Assembly: GCF_900100855.1 (NCBI RefSeq)
Contig: NZ_FNCB01000001.1
Coordinates: 360,343-424,342, forward strand
Source: Idiomarina zobellii
GTDB taxonomy: Bacteria > Pseudomonadota > Gammaproteobacteria > Enterobacterales > Alteromonadaceae
DNA length: 64,000 nt
Direction: 5' to 3'
Positions 8,089 to 19,351 of the stretch are shown in pieces; positions within the stretch are counted from its first letter, which is position 1; each line of letters starts with the position of its first letter. The notes beneath the pieces are model-generated. The model was not told where the DNA came from. It made no database searches and saw nothing but the letters and a program-made list of their open reading frames with translations. Both the position numbers and the translations under genes were made by a program.

Positions 8089-9170
8089 TGTCATTAGTGG
8101 AAAAGTCTCAGCGCCAGCATCTGAAAACACTGACGCCCTATGCGTCGGCCAGACGCAGTATGAGCGGTGGTAATGTGTGGCTGAACGCCAATGAGTCACC
8201 TTTTGATAACGGTTACCGCTTTGACGATGGCGCTCTGAACCGGTATCCACAGTTTCAGTCAGAGGCGCTGAATACCACTTATGCCGACTATGCTGGTGTA
8301 CAACCCAACCAGGTGTTAAGTACTCGCGGCTCTGATGAGGGTATCGAATTGTTGATTCGGGCGTTTTGCGAGCCGGGACAGGACAATATTCTCATTTGCC
8401 CGCCGACTTATGGTATGTATGCGATATCGGCTAAAACTTATGCCGTCAATACTACTGAGGTGCCGCTAATAGACTCAGGGCAGCGAAAAGGCCAACTGAA
8501 CGTTGAGCAGGTGATCTCGCAGGCCAGGAATTGTAAGGTCGCGTTTCTGTGTTCACCGTCCAACCCCCTGGGTAACACGCTAAATGCAGCAGACATTAAG
8601 CAAGTACTGGACGCCTGCCCCAACACAGTTATTGCGGTTGACGAAGCCTATATTGAATTCTGTTATGACAACAGCAAAGCATCATGGCTGAAGACCTACC
8701 CTAACCTGGTGGTATTGAGGACATTATCAAAAGCCTTTGCGCTTGCCGGCATTCGCTGCGGCTTTTTGCTCGCCAATGATGACATTATTGAGCTGATGAA
8801 AAAGATATTGGCGCCCTACCCGCTGCCGGAGCCTACCATTAACATAGCAACACAGGCTCTGAGCCCGGACAATATTGAGCGTATGCAGCAGCAGGTCGAT
8901 ACACTTATCGGCGAACGTGAACGGCTTGTGGAGTTACTCAGTGACTTACCACTAACGCTGGAATTTGACAGCGTAACAAATTTTTTACTGTATCGTTGTG
9001 ATACCACCCGAGCCAATGCGGCCGACATTGTCAGTGCACTGCAACAACAAGGTGTGTTGATTCGGGACCAATCTAAACAACTCGGGTTAGACGGTTGTAT
9101 TAGAATAACGGTAGGTAGCCGCGAAGAAAATGACGAGCTGGCACAACAATTAAAAGGGTATTTTTCATGA
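8088..9170 (+). CDS. hisC: Histidinol-phosphate aminotransferase HisC
   Basis: This 360-residue fold-type I PLP enzyme converts imidazole acetol phosphate and glutamate to histidinol phosphate. The PLP Schiff-base lysine is K215 in [26 protein letters not shown] near the N-terminus and CSPSNPLGN are further class motifs. The gene sits between hisD and hisB and overlaps hisB by four bases (ATGA), consistent with coupled translation. Confidence 0.96.
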   Translation: MSLVEKSQRQHLKTLTPYASARRSMSGGNVWLNANESPFDNGYRFDDGALNRYPQFQSEALNTTYADYAGVQPNQVLSTRGSDEGIELLIRAFCEPGQDNILICPPTYGMYAISAKTYAVNTTEVPLIDSGQRKGQLNVEQVISQARNCKVAFLCSPSNPLGNTLNAADIKQVLDACPNTVIAVDEAYIEFCYDNSKASWLKTYPNLVVLRTLSKAFALAGIRCGFLLANDDIIELMKKILAPYPLPEPTINIATQALSPDNIERMQQQVDTLIGERERLVELLSDLPLTLEFDSVTNFLLYRCDTTRANAADIVSALQQQGVLIRDQSKQLGLDGCIRITVGSREENDELAQQLKGYFS

Positions 9171-10243
9171 CACAGCAATCCATACTTTTTATTGACCGCG
9201 ACGGCACGCTGGTTGAAGAGCCGCCCGTCGATAAGCAGCTCGACAGTGTCGACAAGCTCGTTTTTGAGCCAAATGTCATACCGGCACTGTTAAAGCTTCA
9301 AAATGCCGGGTACCGACTGGTCATGGTGTCTAACCAAGACGGGCTGGGTACCGAGAGCTTCCCGACAGACACCTTTGAGGCTCCGCACAATTTAATGATG
9401 TCGGTATTTAAGTCACAAGGGGTTCGTTTTGATGACGTATTAATTTGCCCACATTTTGACGAGGACAACTGCGCCTGTCGTAAGCCTAAGCTGGGGCTTG
9501 TGCAACCCTATCTAACGGAAGGCAAAGTCGACTTTGCTAACTCTTTCGTTATTGGCGACAGAGAAACTGACTTACAACTGGCACAAGGCATGGGCATTCG
9601 CGGCATTCGCTACAACCGGGAAGAATACAGCTGGGATGACATTGTCCACGAAATTGTTGACCGGCCCCGTACCGCCAAAGTGTCTCGAAAAACTCATGAA
9701 ACTGACATTAATATCGCCATTGATCTGGACAGCTCTGCACGCGGCACATTCAGCACCGGCATTGGCTTTTTTGACCACATGCTGGAGCAAATTGCCACAC
9801 ATGCGGGCATTTATATGAGTGTTGTGGTAGAGGGCGATTTGCACATTGATGATCACCACACCATTGAGGATACAGCTTTAGCACTGGGTCAGGCCTTGCG
9901 TTCGGCGCTTGGCGACAAACGCGGTATTGGTCGCTTTGGCTTCGCGCTGCCGATGGACGAATGTAAAGCAGAGTGCCTGATTGACTTATCCGGCCGTCCT
10001 TACTTGAAGTGGCAAGCGGACTTTAGTCGTGACAAAGTCGGTGAACTGTCGACAGAAATGGTTGAACATTTCTTCCGCTCGCTGACCGATGCTATGGCCA
10101 TTAGCCTGCACCTCTCAACAACCGAGGGCAACAGTCATCACCAGGTAGAAAGCCTGTTTAAAGTCTTTGGTCGCGCGTTACGTCAGGCGGTCGCTAAAAC
10201 CGGAGACCAACAACTGCCATCGAGTAAAGGAATGCTGGCATGA
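9167..10243 (+). CDS. hisB: Bifunctional histidinol-phosphatase/imidazoleglycerol-phosphate dehydratase HisB
   Basis: This 358-residue fusion has an N-terminal HAD phosphatase domain (FIDRDGTL, nucleophile D10 and acid D12; zinc-loop cysteines near [15 protein letters not shown]). From about residue 168 follows an imidazoleglycerol-phosphate dehydratase domain with the metal-binding motif [14 protein letters not shown] and the repeat-like [10 protein letters not shown]. It carries out two non-consecutive steps of histidine synthesis. This fused form is typical of enteric and related gammaproteobacteria. Confidence 0.97.
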   Translation: MTQQSILFIDRDGTLVEEPPVDKQLDSVDKLVFEPNVIPALLKLQNAGYRLVMVSNQDGLGTESFPTDTFEAPHNLMMSVFKSQGVRFDDVLICPHFDEDNCACRKPKLGLVQPYLTEGKVDFANSFVIGDRETDLQLAQGMGIRGIRYNREEYSWDDIVHEIVDRPRTAKVSRKTHETDINIAIDLDSSARGTFSTGIGFFDHMLEQIATHAGIYMSVVVEGDLHIDDHHTIEDTALALGQALRSALGDKRGIGRFGFALPMDECKAECLIDLSGRPYLKWQADFSRDKVGELSTEMVEHFFRSLTDAMAISLHLSTTEGNSHHQVESLFKVFGRALRQAVAKTGDQQLPSSKGMLA

Positions 10244-10830
10244 AGGTGGTGATTGTTGATACAGAGTGCGCAAACCTGACATCGGTTCGCTTTGCGATTG
10301 AACGACTGGGCTACTCATGCACTGTAACCGACGATGCAGACGCGATTCGCGCCACTGATCGTGTCATTTTGCCCGGCGTTGGCACTGCTGCTGCAGCAAT
10401 GCGTAACCTACAGAGAAAACAGTTGGTTGACGTGCTGAAGTCGCTCGAACAGCCAGTGCTCGGCATTTGTTTGGGAATGCAACTCATGACATCGCATTCG
10501 GAAGAAGGGGATGTCGAGTGCCTGGGATTAATTCCGTCATTGACTAAACGGCTTGAGGTTGGCGAACTGCCGCTGCCGCACATGGGTTGGAATACGTCGG
10601 TGCCAACCAATAATAATCCGCTGCTGAAGTCTGCCGAACAATACTGTTACTTTGTTCACAGCTATGCGGTTGCCGTTGATGAATATACCATTGCCGAAGC
10701 GGAGTACGGTCAACGCTTTGCATCAATGATTCGCCACAACAATTATTTCGGCGCGCAATTTCACCCAGAACGCTCAGGCAAAGTGGGTGAGTCAATTTTA
10801 CGTGAGTTTCTGGAGGCTAAGCTGTGCTAA
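10240..10830 (+). CDS. hisH: Imidazole glycerol phosphate synthase glutaminase subunit HisH
   Basis: This 196-residue class I glutamine amidotransferase supplies ammonia to HisF. The nucleophile is C77 in GICLGMQLM, and the His/Glu pair is in [10 protein letters not shown] near the C-terminus. [14 protein letters not shown] is the oxyanion region. It overlaps hisB by four bases and hisA by seven. The partner hisF lies two genes downstream. Confidence 0.96.
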   Translation: MKVVIVDTECANLTSVRFAIERLGYSCTVTDDADAIRATDRVILPGVGTAAAAMRNLQRKQLVDVLKSLEQPVLGICLGMQLMTSHSEEGDVECLGLIPSLTKRLEVGELPLPHMGWNTSVPTNNNPLLKSAEQYCYFVHSYAVAVDEYTIAEAEYGQRFASMIRHNNYFGAQFHPERSGKVGESILREFLEAKLC

Positions 10831-11561
10831 TACCTGCGTTAGACTTAATCAATGGTGCCGTTGTACGACTGTACCAAGGTGACTTTGCTCAGAAAACCGA
10901 ATATCAGTTTTCACCGGTTGAACAAGCTCAAAGCTACGCTAAAGCTGGCGCAAAATGGCTTCATTTAGTCGACTTAGACGGCGCCAAGGACCCTAAGCAG
11001 CGTCAAACAAAGCTGCTGGAAAAGCTGATTAAAGAGTCAGGTATGAGTTGTCAGGTGGGTGGTGGTATTCGCACGACTGAAGATATCGACGCTCTTCTGG
11101 CTGTTGGTGTTAAGCGAGTAGTGATAGGCTCAACCGCTGTCAGCTCACCGGAAAAAGTACTCGAATGGTTTAAAACCTACGGCCCTGAAAAAATCGTACT
11201 GGCGCTGGATGTCAACATTCAACCCAACGGTCAGGCGTTAGTTGCAACGCACGGCTGGCAAGAGTCTTCAGGCAAGGCTTTGGAAGATGTTTTAGACCAA
11301 TACCTTGAAGTAGGCTGCCAGCACGTATTATGCACCGACATTAGCAAAGACGGCACACTCAGCGGAAGCAACGTCGAGCTGTACCAAAAATACAAAAGCA
11401 AATACCCCAGCGTACAGTGGCAAGCATCGGGTGGCGTGAGCAGCCTGGACGATATAAAGGCGCTGAAAGCTATTAACTGCGATTCTGTGATTCTGGGTAA
11501 ATCGCTGCTAACCAACCAATTCACTCTGGAGGATGCACTGGCATGTTGGCAAAGCGAGTAA
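10824..11561 (+). CDS. hisA: ProFAR isomerase HisA
   Basis: This 245-residue TIM barrel isomerises ProFAR to PRFAR. The catalytic Asp is D7 in [16 protein letters not shown], with a second Asp in ALDVN and phosphate-binding GGGIRT and ASGGVS loops. The start is a GTG inside the end of hisH; no ATG gives the conserved N-terminus. The 3' end overlaps hisF by 19 bases. Confidence 0.96.
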   Translation: MLIPALDLINGAVVRLYQGDFAQKTEYQFSPVEQAQSYAKAGAKWLHLVDLDGAKDPKQRQTKLLEKLIKESGMSCQVGGGIRTTEDIDALLAVGVKRVVIGSTAVSSPEKVLEWFKTYGPEKIVLALDVNIQPNGQALVATHGWQESSGKALEDVLDQYLEVGCQHVLCTDISKDGTLSGSNVELYQKYKSKYPSVQWQASGGVSSLDDIKALKAINCDSVILGKSLLTNQFTLEDALACWQSE

Positions 11562-12325
11562 TTCCCTGCCTGGACGTTCGTGACGGACAGGTCGTTAAAG
11601 GCGTTAAGTTTCGTAACCACGAAGTCATTGGTGACATTATTCCGTTGGCTCGCCATTACGCCGAAAGCGGTGCCGACGAGCTGGTTTTCTATGACATTAC
11701 CGCTTCGTCCGATGGCCGTACGGTGGATAAATCGTGGGTAGAGCGGGTTGCCAAAGAAATTAATATCCCGTTTACGGTCGCCGGCGGTATTCGCTCTGTA
11801 GCTCAGGCTCAAGAGTTACTGTCAAAAGGCGCAGATAAGCTGTCTATTAACTCACCTGCATTACTGGACCCGTCACTTATCGACACGCTGGTGGCAGAGT
11901 TCGGTCAACAGTGCATTGTTATCGGTATTGACAGTTTCTTCAATGAAGAGACCGGTACCTATGAGGTACACCAGTTTACCGGCGATGAAAAGAAGTCACG
12001 CAAATCGGCATGGCAAACTAAAGACTGGTTGCAGGAAGTGATTAAACGAGGCGCCGGCGAAATTGTCTTGAACTGCATGAATCAGGACGGCGTACGCAAA
12101 GGATACGATATTGAGCAACTGGCGGCTTTACGCGACTACTGTTCAATACCCATAATCGCCTCTGGTGGCGCTGGTGAAATACAGCATTTTGTCGATGTTT
12201 TTAATGACGCCAAAGTTGATGGAGCTCTGGCAGCTTCAGTCTTTCATAAGAACGTTTTTTCAATTGCCGATGTGAAAAGCGCGATGCACAACAATGGCAT
12301 TGCCGTGCGTCCCATTGAACCCTAA
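11543..12325 (+). CDS. hisF: Imidazole glycerol phosphate synthase cyclase subunit HisF
   Basis: This 260-residue TIM barrel uses ammonia from HisH to convert PRFAR to imidazole glycerol phosphate and AICAR. The start [20 protein letters not shown] contains the catalytic D11, and GIDSFF holds the second acid. The CTGGAGGATGCACTGGC region in the end of hisA provides its ribosome-binding site, explaining the 19-base overlap. Confidence 0.97.
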   Translation: MLAKRVIPCLDVRDGQVVKGVKFRNHEVIGDIIPLARHYAESGADELVFYDITASSDGRTVDKSWVERVAKEINIPFTVAGGIRSVAQAQELLSKGADKLSINSPALLDPSLIDTLVAEFGQQCIVIGIDSFFNEETGTYEVHQFTGDEKKSRKSAWQTKDWLQEVIKRGAGEIVLNCMNQDGVRKGYDIEQLAALRDYCSIPIIASGGAGEIQHFVDVFNDAKVDGALAASVFHKNVFSIADVKSAMHNNGIAVRPIEP

Positions 12326-12334
12326 GGAGTGACA

Positions 12335-12943
12335 GTGAGAGTCGACAAGCAAAATTTAAACAGCCTTGACTGGGCAAAAATGGACAATCTGGTTCCCTGT
12401 GTTGTCCAGCACGTTCTAACCGGCAAGGTTCTAATGCTGGGCTACATGAACGACAAGGCACTTGAGAAGACATTAGAGTCAGGTCAGGTCACTTTTTACA
12501 GCCGCAGCAAAGAACGTTTATGGACTAAGGGTGAAAGTTCTGGCCATGTCCTTGAATTGGAAGAGGTCCATACCGACTGCGACAGTGACGCTCTGTTAAT
12601 TAAAGCGACCCCGAATGGGCCAACCTGCCACTTAGGCACCCAAAGCTGCTTTGCTGACACGTCAGGCTCTTTTTTACACCACTTAGAAGGGGTTATTAAT
12701 TCAAGAAAAGGCGCCGATGCCGGTGAAAGTTACACTGCCAGCCTCTTCCAGAAAGGCATTAAACGATGCGCTCAGAAAGTCGGTGAAGAAGGTGTCGAAG
12801 TGGCACTTGCAGCGGCAACCAACGACAAAGACGAACTGCTCAATGAAAGTGCTGATCTGCTGTACCACTTATTGGTGGTGCTGAGCGCCAGTGACTTATC
12901 GATGAGTGATGTCCTTAAGGTACTGAAACAGCGCCATAATTAG
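12335..12943 (+). CDS. hisI: Bifunctional phosphoribosyl-AMP cyclohydrolase/phosphoribosyl-ATP pyrophosphatase HisIE
   Basis: An N-terminal HisI domain (LMLGYMNDKALEKTL, TKGESSGHVLEL, zinc Cys in HTDCDSDALL and CHLGTQSCF) is fused to a C-terminal HisE MazG-like domain (GEEGVEVALAA, ESADLLYHLLVVL). Together they perform steps two and three of the pathway. GTG codons occur at 12329 and 12335. AAGGAG at 12324-12329 overlaps the first, so the second is chosen, giving 202 residues (E. coli 203). It is the last gene of the operon and converges with the MATE gene 11 bases away. Confidence 0.95.
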   Translation: MRVDKQNLNSLDWAKMDNLVPCVVQHVLTGKVLMLGYMNDKALEKTLESGQVTFYSRSKERLWTKGESSGHVLELEEVHTDCDSDALLIKATPNGPTCHLGTQSCFADTSGSFLHHLEGVINSRKGADAGESYTASLFQKGIKRCAQKVGEEGVEVALAAATNDKDELLNESADLLYHLLVVLSASDLSMSDVLKVLKQRHN

Positions 12944-12954
12944 TGTAATGCTTG

Positions 12955-14340
12955 TTAAGCGCTATTCAGCTGCTCTTGAAAGTGGCGGCGTTTGTAGGCT
13001 TTTGATACTTTCTTCAGCCTGACAGACAGCAGTACGGCCGCCACACTCAGGCCACTAATAAAGCCTATCCAGAACCCAGCAGCGCCCATGGCTGGCACCA
13101 CTAAGTTGGTTCGTCCTAGCACATACCCCACAGTTAAGCCGAAAGGCCAATAGGATATAAAAGCCAGTACCATAGGGTAAGTCGTATCTTTGTAGCCTCT
13201 CAGTGTTCCCATTGCCACGACCTGGAAGGTGTCGGACAAGGTAAAAATAGCAGCCAGCCCCATTAATGTTGCGGCTAAATTAATGACTTCTGTGTTCGGT
13301 GTGTAGAGACTGGCCAGGAAACTACCACCCAGGTACATAATAAGCCCGTTTACAGCCGCAAACACACCACCAAACCAAAGTGCAATTCTGAAGCTACGCA
13401 TTGCGTTGTCAGGGTTTCCGGCACCAAGCGCAAACCCCACTCGCAACGTCACCGCCATAGAAATACTGAGAGGGACCATATAGACCAACGAGCTTATGTT
13501 CAGGGCTATTTGGTGAGCTGAAACCACTGTCGCTCCTAACGGCGCTATTAACAGGGCAACCGCTGCGAATAAGCTCACCTCGAAAAACAGCGACATTGAA
13601 ATAGGAAACCCCAGACGAATGACATAAGTCACGTCATCCCAGTTAGGTTTGTACCAACTGCGCAGTAAGCGGAGGCTCTTGTAGCGCTTGGCGCCAAAGG
13701 TATAAATAGCCATTGAAATCGCCATTCCCCAAAGCACGAGAGCCGTTGCTACACCACAGCCAGCGCCGCCAAGTGCCGGCATTCCAAACTCGCCATATAC
13801 GAAAATATAGTTCGCCGGAATATTGATGATAAGCCCGATAAAACCAATAATCAGCGATGGCATTGTGTTCGACATACCTTCGCAAAAGTTTCTCAGAACG
13901 GCATAAATAACAAAGCCGGGAATGCCCCAGGCAATGTAAAACAGATAGTCGAGCGTAACCTGCCGGAACTTGTCTTCTACTTCCATTAAGTCCAGTAACC
14001 ACGGAGCGGAAGACATGCCTACTAAGGTTATCGCGCCAACAATGGCACAGGCATAGAAGCCCTGTTGCAGCATATTCGCCATTTTACGATGACCACCAGA
14101 GCCGTCGAAATGGGAAATAATAGGCGCAAGCGCTAACGCCAAACCAAATACCAGCAAGGTTGCCGGCACAAAAATACTGCCACCAACAGATACTGCTGCT
14201 AGGTCAATCGCACTTTTTCGGCCCGCCATTACCGTATCGACAACACTCATGAGCATTTGTGTCAGCTGTGCGATAAGTATAGGGCCCGTCAGTCGAGCAA
14301 GTTTTACCACTTCGCTTTTATTGTCTTGCCAGGATTTCAC
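12955..14340 (-). CDS. MATE family multidrug exporter (NorM-like)
   Basis: This 461-residue inner-membrane protein shows about twelve hydrophobic helices in two related halves (LTGPILIAQLTQMLMSVVDTVMAG near the N-terminus and RLGFPISMSLFFEVSLF in the second half). This is the signature of MATE cation-coupled exporters of the NorM type. It should export cationic drugs or dyes using Na+ or H+; the substrate is not readable. It converges on the his operon. The alpha/beta hydrolase gene lies 42 bases upstream on the same strand. Confidence 0.9.
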   Translation of the reverse strand: MKSWQDNKSEVVKLARLTGPILIAQLTQMLMSVVDTVMAGRKSAIDLAAVSVGGSIFVPATLLVFGLALALAPIISHFDGSGGHRKMANMLQQGFYACAIVGAITLVGMSSAPWLLDLMEVEDKFRQVTLDYLFYIAWGIPGFVIYAVLRNFCEGMSNTMPSLIIGFIGLIINIPANYIFVYGEFGMPALGGAGCGVATALVLWGMAISMAIYTFGAKRYKSLRLLRSWYKPNWDDVTYVIRLGFPISMSLFFEVSLFAAVALLIAPLGATVVSAHQIALNISSLVYMVPLSISMAVTLRVGFALGAGNPDNAMRSFRIALWFGGVFAAVNGLIMYLGGSFLASLYTPNTEVINLAATLMGLAAIFTLSDTFQVVAMGTLRGYKDTTYPMVLAFISYWPFGLTVGYVLGRTNLVVPAMGAAGFWIGFISGLSVAAVLLSVRLKKVSKAYKRRHFQEQLNSA

Positions 14341-14382
14341 GTTGGAGTGTCTCGCTCGTTTTGACCTTTCAGGGATTGTCGC

Positions 14383-15165
14383 TTATGCGTTTATAAACTG
14401 AACCAGTTTATCATTGACTTCTGACGGGTGAGTTAACGGTCCCATGTGCCCCGCTGCTATCGACTCTCGTTTTAAGTCACTAATGACCGTCGATAAAGCA
14501 TCTGCCACAGCCTTAGCACTACGACGCGTATGCTCCCCCTGAACAAGCAATACCGGTTGCTCAACAGCCGCATAATCATTCAGTCGCTTGGGCTCATTGA
14601 GCAAGGCATCAAAGTCGAGTGCGACCTTAGCGGCCTGCTTTACCATCAACGCCTGTATTTTGGACGGCAAGGCGTCGAAATAGCCCGGACTGTTCCAGTA
14701 ATCGACAAAGGTGCGGGTGCACTCTTCAGCGTCTTTACCATGCATCGCCTGGCTAATTTCTTGTATTTCAATCATCCCGGGGGAGTCGTCAGCTAACACA
14801 TGAAAAGCCACAGGTTCATACACCGCCAGTTTTGAGATTGCGAAAGGTTGCTCCAAGGCGAGTTTAAGCGCCAAAGCCCCTCCATAAGAGTGACCAACAA
14901 CATCAATAGCAGTATCAATTTTTAACGCTGAAATAGCCTCTACCACTCGCGGGACTTCATCGGCTAAGCGAAAGTTTGCCACCGCTTCAGGCTCTGGCGC
15001 TTTGCCATAACCAAGCAGGTCGACAGCAATGACGAAGCGAGAATGGCTTAAGCGTTGAATTAAATCTCGCCACTGAGAACTTGCACTTTGTGAGCTATGC
15101 AACAACAGCACTGGAGGGTTGTGCTTCTCACCGAAAACGTATACTCCGGAACCTAATTCTGACAT
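14383..15165 (-). CDS. Alpha/beta hydrolase
   Basis: This 260-residue alpha/beta-hydrolase has the nucleophile elbow GHSYGG with Ser at residue 93, an HSSQSASS oxyanion region after LLLH, and a C-terminal GHMGP/H segment for the catalytic His. No signal peptide is visible. It resembles the MhpC/haloperoxidase-like group, but the substrate cannot be assigned. The MAPEG gene upstream ends 10 bases away on the same strand, suggesting co-transcription. Confidence 0.83.
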   Translation of the reverse strand: MSELGSGVYVFGEKHNPPVLLLHSSQSASSQWRDLIQRLSHSRFVIAVDLLGYGKAPEPEAVANFRLADEVPRVVEAISALKIDTAIDVVGHSYGGALALKLALEQPFAISKLAVYEPVAFHVLADDSPGMIEIQEISQAMHGKDAEECTRTFVDYWNSPGYFDALPSKIQALMVKQAAKVALDFDALLNEPKRLNDYAAVEQPVLLVQGEHTRRSAKAVADALSTVISDLKRESIAAGHMGPLTHPSEVNDKLVQFINA

Positions 15166-15174
15166 GTCACTTCT

Positions 15175-15576
15175 CTACAGCAGACTAAAGCCGATAAATT
15201 GACCCACGCAGATCCCGGCACTGAATAGTAGAACAGCGAAGGTGCCCAACACGCCTATGGTGCGGAAAATACTTGGCCCAATCGTTTTGGTTAAACCAAT
15301 AGCATGGCTTATACGAGCAATTAATGTAGCAATTCCAATGCCGTGAACAAGCTCAGTTGAGGTCCCATTAGCTTCAACCATACCAAGCAAAATAAGAATA
15401 AACGGAACATACTCAATAAAGTTACCGTGGACCCGTACCGCCACTTTCAGCTCGTCTTCTCCACCGGTACCAATACCAACACGATACTTCCAGCGTAAGC
15501 GAACAATTCGCACAGCCAAAATTAAATAAAGTACTGCAAGTAAGCCAGCGTAAAAACCGGTGATGCGAATATCCAT
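15175..15576 (-). CDS. MAPEG family membrane protein
   Basis: This 133-residue protein has about four hydrophobic helices and the diagnostic segment VRVHGNFIEYVPF in the loop between helices one and two. That is the MAPEG signature (microsomal glutathione-transferase-like proteins). Bacterial relatives (YecN-like) have no firm substrate. It begins 19 bases after the adk terminator hairpin, so it probably has its own promoter. Confidence 0.87.
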   Translation of the reverse strand: MDIRITGFYAGLLAVLYLILAVRIVRLRWKYRVGIGTGGEDELKVAVRVHGNFIEYVPFILILLGMVEANGTSTELVHGIGIATLIARISHAIGLTKTIGPSIFRTIGVLGTFAVLLFSAGICVGQFIGFSLL

Positions 15577-15594
15577 TGTGCCGCCCCTTTATTC

Positions 15595-15619
15595 AAAAAA
15601 GGCCCACCAAGTGAGCCTT
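15595..15619 (-). terminator. adk terminator
   Basis: On the minus strand AAGGCTCAC (15619-15611) pairs with GTGGGCCTT (15607-15599), with one mismatch, across a TTG loop. A run of six T follows. It stands just after the adk stop codon and before the MAPEG gene. Confidence 0.8.
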
Positions 15620-15624
15620 TGTGT

Positions 15625-16293
<669 letters not shown>

Positions 16294-16351
16294 TCAAAAG
16301 TCTGCCACGAACTTTACCCTGACAGGCAAGCTATTACAAGCTTAGAGAAGC

Positions 16352-16377
16352 GCTGCGGCCAATGGTATGACCGCAGC
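16352..16377 (-). terminator. Hairpin after htpG, possible weak terminator
   Basis: GCTGCGG (16352-16358) pairs perfectly with CCGCAGC (16371-16377), 8 bases past the htpG stop. There is no T tract on the minus strand, so it may stabilise the htpG transcript or pause polymerase rather than fully terminate before adk. Confidence 0.35.
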
Positions 16378-16384
16378 AGGAAGG

Positions 16385-18298
16385 TTATGCGTTAAGCATT
16401 AACTTATTCAGTTTAGTGACAAATGACGCTGGATCTTTCAAGTTTCCACGCTCTGCGAGCGTGGCTTGATCGAGCAAAACTTCAGCCCATTCTTTGAAGG
16501 TGTCGTCGTCTTTTTCCAACATACGCTGAACTAAGGCGTGCTCTGGATTTACCTCAAAGATATACTTGGTTTCAGGAACAGCCTGACCAGCAGCTTCCAT
16601 TAACTTAGCCATTTGCGTACTCATATCATGCTCGTCGGTAATGATACACGCCGGTGAGTCTGTCAAACGATGAGTCACGCGCACTTTCTTCACTTTGTCA
16701 CCCAAAGCTTTTTCGAAACGCTCAAGGTTCTCTTTAAAGGCTTCTTCCGCTTTTTCTTGCTCAGCCTTATTTTCTTCGTCGTCGAGCTCACCAAGATCCA
16801 GGTCGCCACGAGTGACCGACTGTAACTGTTTCTCTTTGAACTCGGTTAAATGGCTCATGAGCCATTCATCGATTCGATCAGACAACAACAGAACTTCAAT
16901 GCCTTTCTTACGGAAAATTTCCAATGCAGGGTTATTCTTCGCAGCTTCGTAGCTATCTGCCACAATGTAGAAGATCTTATCCTGAGCATCTTTCATGCGC
17001 TCAATGTAGTCGTCAAGACTAACAGACTGAACAGCACTGTCGTTATGAGTCGATGCAAAGCGCAGTAACTCAGCGATGCGCTCACGATTACTGTGATCTT
17101 CCGCCGGACCTTCTTTCAAGACATTACCGAAGGTATCCCAGAACTGCTGGTACTCTTCTTTATTGTCCTTCGCTAGTTTCTTCAGAATTTGTAGCACTTT
17201 TTTAGTGCTACCGTTGCGCATGGAACGGGTAATTTTATTGTCCTGAAGAATTTCGCGAGACACATTCAACGGCAAGTCGTTTGAGTCCACCAAACCGCGT
17301 ACAAAGCGCAGATAAGTCGGCATTAACTGCTCTGCGTCATCCATAATGAAGACACGCTTAACATACAGCTTCACGCCATGCTGCTGTTCACGGTTCCATA
17401 AGTCCCAGGGCGCTCTTTTCGGAATGTACAACAAGTTTGTGTACTCTGTAGTGCCTTCCACCTTATTGTGCGTCCAAAGCAGTGGCTCATCAAAGTCGTG
17501 CGCAACGGTTTTATAGAACTCTTTGTATTCGTCGTCAGTAATTTCTGACTTGTCACGCGTCCACAGCGCTTTACCTGAGTTTACTGTTTCCCACTCGCCT
17601 GGCTGTGCTTCTACCTTGTTGCCTTCACTGTCTTCAGATTCAGGTACTGGCTCTTTCCACATTTGTACAGGAATACTCAGGTGCTCTGAGTATTTGTTAA
17701 TAATACCCCGCAGACGATACTCGTCTAAGAACTCCTCAGCGTCATCTTTTAAGTGCAGAACAATGTCCGTACCACGACGCGCCTTTTCAATGTCAGCAAT
17801 TTCGAACTCACCTTCACCACGCGAACGCCACTCAACACCGGCAGTGTTATTATCGAGCGCAGAGCGAGTGCGTACAGTGACCTCTTCGGCAACAATAAAT
17901 GCTGAATAGAAACCAACACCAAACTGACCAATAAGCTGACTGTCTTTTGCCTGGTCACCTGACAGCTGCCCAAAAAACTCAGCTGTGCCCGACTTAGCGA
18001 TAGTGCCCAAATTGTTCATGACATCGTCTCGGGTCATGCCGATACCGTTATCGCTTATGGTGATAGTTTTAGCGTCTTTATCGACCGAAATACGGACGAA
18101 CAACTCACTGTCGTCGCCGTATAAAGAGTTGTCACTCAGCGCTTTAAAGCGCAGCTTATCCGCCGCGTCAGACGCGTTGGAAACCAATTCACGTAAGAAA
18201 ATTTCTTTATTGGAATACAAAGAATGGATCATCAAATGAAGTAATTGTTTTACTTCTGTCTGAAACCCGTGTTTTTCCATTTGACCGGCTTCCGCCAT
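16385..18298 (-). CDS. htpG: Chaperone HtpG (Hsp90)
   Basis: This 637-residue bacterial Hsp90 has an N-terminal GHKL ATPase ([23 protein letters not shown] and [11 protein letters not shown]), a middle domain ([12 protein letters not shown]) and a C-terminal dimerisation domain. The length matches E. coli HtpG (624). The ATG at 18298 has AGGAGA upstream. A textbook heat-shock promoter lies at 18347-18374, immediately after recR, so it can be induced independently of the dnaX-ybaB-recR transcript. Confidence 0.97.
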   Translation of the reverse strand: MAEAGQMEKHGFQTEVKQLLHLMIHSLYSNKEIFLRELVSNASDAADKLRFKALSDNSLYGDDSELFVRISVDKDAKTITISDNGIGMTRDDVMNNLGTIAKSGTAEFFGQLSGDQAKDSQLIGQFGVGFYSAFIVAEEVTVRTRSALDNNTAGVEWRSRGEGEFEIADIEKARRGTDIVLHLKDDAEEFLDEYRLRGIINKYSEHLSIPVQMWKEPVPESEDSEGNKVEAQPGEWETVNSGKALWTRDKSEITDDEYKEFYKTVAHDFDEPLLWTHNKVEGTTEYTNLLYIPKRAPWDLWNREQQHGVKLYVKRVFIMDDAEQLMPTYLRFVRGLVDSNDLPLNVSREILQDNKITRSMRNGSTKKVLQILKKLAKDNKEEYQQFWDTFGNVLKEGPAEDHSNRERIAELLRFASTHNDSAVQSVSLDDYIERMKDAQDKIFYIVADSYEAAKNNPALEIFRKKGIEVLLLSDRIDEWLMSHLTEFKEKQLQSVTRGDLDLGELDDEENKAEQEKAEEAFKENLERFEKALGDKVKKVRVTHRLTDSPACIITDEHDMSTQMAKLMEAAGQAVPETKYIFEVNPEHALVQRMLEKDDDTFKEWAEVLLDQATLAERGNLKDPASFVTKLNKLMLNA

Positions 18299-18346
18299 AG
18301 TGTTTTCTCCTACTGTTTAAAACGTACAGTGATACCTATCGTTTTA

Positions 18347-18374
18347 AAATGGGGATGACACCAGGCTTTTCAAG
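18347..18374 (-). promoter_or_regulatory. Sigma-32 heat-shock promoter of htpG
   Basis: On the minus strand CTTGAAA (18374-18368) and CCCCATTT (18354-18347) are separated by 13 bases. This matches the RpoH consensus CTTGAAA-N11-15-CCCCATNT almost perfectly. It begins at the base next to the recR stop codon and ends 48 bases before the htpG ATG. Confidence 0.88.
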
Positions 18375-18980
18375 TCAGCGAGTGAATTGTTTTCGGCCAC
18401 TAAAAGCGTGACCTAAAGTTGTTTGGTCAACGTAACCCAGTTCACCGCCTACAGGAACACCGTGAGCGATGCGAGTCGTGTTAATGTTGTACTGATCCGC
18501 CATGTCCGCAATGTAATGCGCTGTCGCATCACCTTCTACGGTGGGGTTAGTGGCAAGTATGATTTCTTCGATATTGTCCGATTGAAGCTGCTGCTCGAGT
18601 TTATCTAAGCCAATATCGGAAGGCCCAACACCATCAAGCGGCGATAAATGGCCCATTAGAACAAAGTAGCGCCCTTTAAACTGGGATGTTTGCTCGATGG
18701 CTAAAACATCGGCCGGCGTTTCCACAACGCAAAGCACGCCACTGTCGCGACGTCTTTCATCGAGGCATATTGAGCAAAGGTCATTTTCCGTTAATGTTCG
18801 ACAACTATTACAGTGTCCTACGGTTTCAACGGCATGTTTTAAAGAGTCAGATAACCGTGAAGCACCCGGCTTGTCCCGTTCCAGTAAATGGAAAGCCATA
18901 CGCTGTGCGCTTTTCTGCCCAACACCAGGCAAACGCTTCAAGCTTTCCACCAGTTGTTCGATAGCCGGGCTTAACTTCAT
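18375..18980 (-). CDS. recR: Recombination mediator protein RecR
   Basis: This 201-residue protein of the RecFOR pathway helps load RecA at single-strand gaps. It has an N-terminal helix-hairpin-helix ([20 protein letters not shown]), a zinc finger ([16 protein letters not shown], four cysteines) and a Toprim domain ([12 protein letters not shown]). The family length is about 200. The order dnaX-ybaB-recR, with a 15-base gap to ybaB, is the conserved cluster. Confidence 0.97.
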   Translation of the reverse strand: MKLSPAIEQLVESLKRLPGVGQKSAQRMAFHLLERDKPGASRLSDSLKHAVETVGHCNSCRTLTENDLCSICLDERRRDSGVLCVVETPADVLAIEQTSQFKGRYFVLMGHLSPLDGVGPSDIGLDKLEQQLQSDNIEEIILATNPTVEGDATAHYIADMADQYNINTTRIAHGVPVGGELGYVDQTTLGHAFSGRKQFTR

Positions 18981-18995
18981 TAAACTGACTCCGAA

Positions 18996-19322
18996 TTAAA
19001 ACGGCATTTTAAAGCCTGGAGGCAAACCCATACCGCCAGTAATTTCAGACATACGCTCTTTGCTGGTCTCTTCAACGCGGCGTACTGCATCGTTTGTCGC
19101 TGCCGCAACTAAGTCTTCCAGCATTTCCTGGTCGTCGTCCATCAGGCTTGGGTCAATGCTAACGCGTTTCACGTTGTGATTGCCCAGCATAGTCACTTTC
19201 ACCATGCCTGCACCAGCTTCGCCGGTGACTTCCATATTTGCGATTTCATCCTGGGCTTGCTGCATGCGCTCTTGCATTTGTTGCGCCTGCTTCATCATAT
19301 TTCCCATTCCGCCTTTAAACAT
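18996..19322 (-). CDS. YbaB/EbfC family nucleoid-associated protein
   Basis: This 108-residue cytoplasmic protein starts [26 protein letters not shown], a Met/Gln-rich coiled coil split here only by the family core [16 protein letters not shown]. It ends PPGFKMPF. The family binds DNA as a dimer and is almost always found between dnaX and recR, as here. Its exact role is not settled. Confidence 0.95.
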   Translation of the reverse strand: MFKGGMGNMMKQAQQMQERMQQAQDEIANMEVTGEAGAGMVKVTMLGNHNVKRVSIDPSLMDDDQEMLEDLVAAATNDAVRRVEETSKERMSEITGGMGLPPGFKMPF

Positions 19323-19351
19323 GTTTACTTCCTCATCATTAATTAAATACG

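Noticed and set aside
16385..18298. Plus-strand ORFs antisense to htpG
   Set aside because: They are compositional shadows of a highly conserved chaperone gene.
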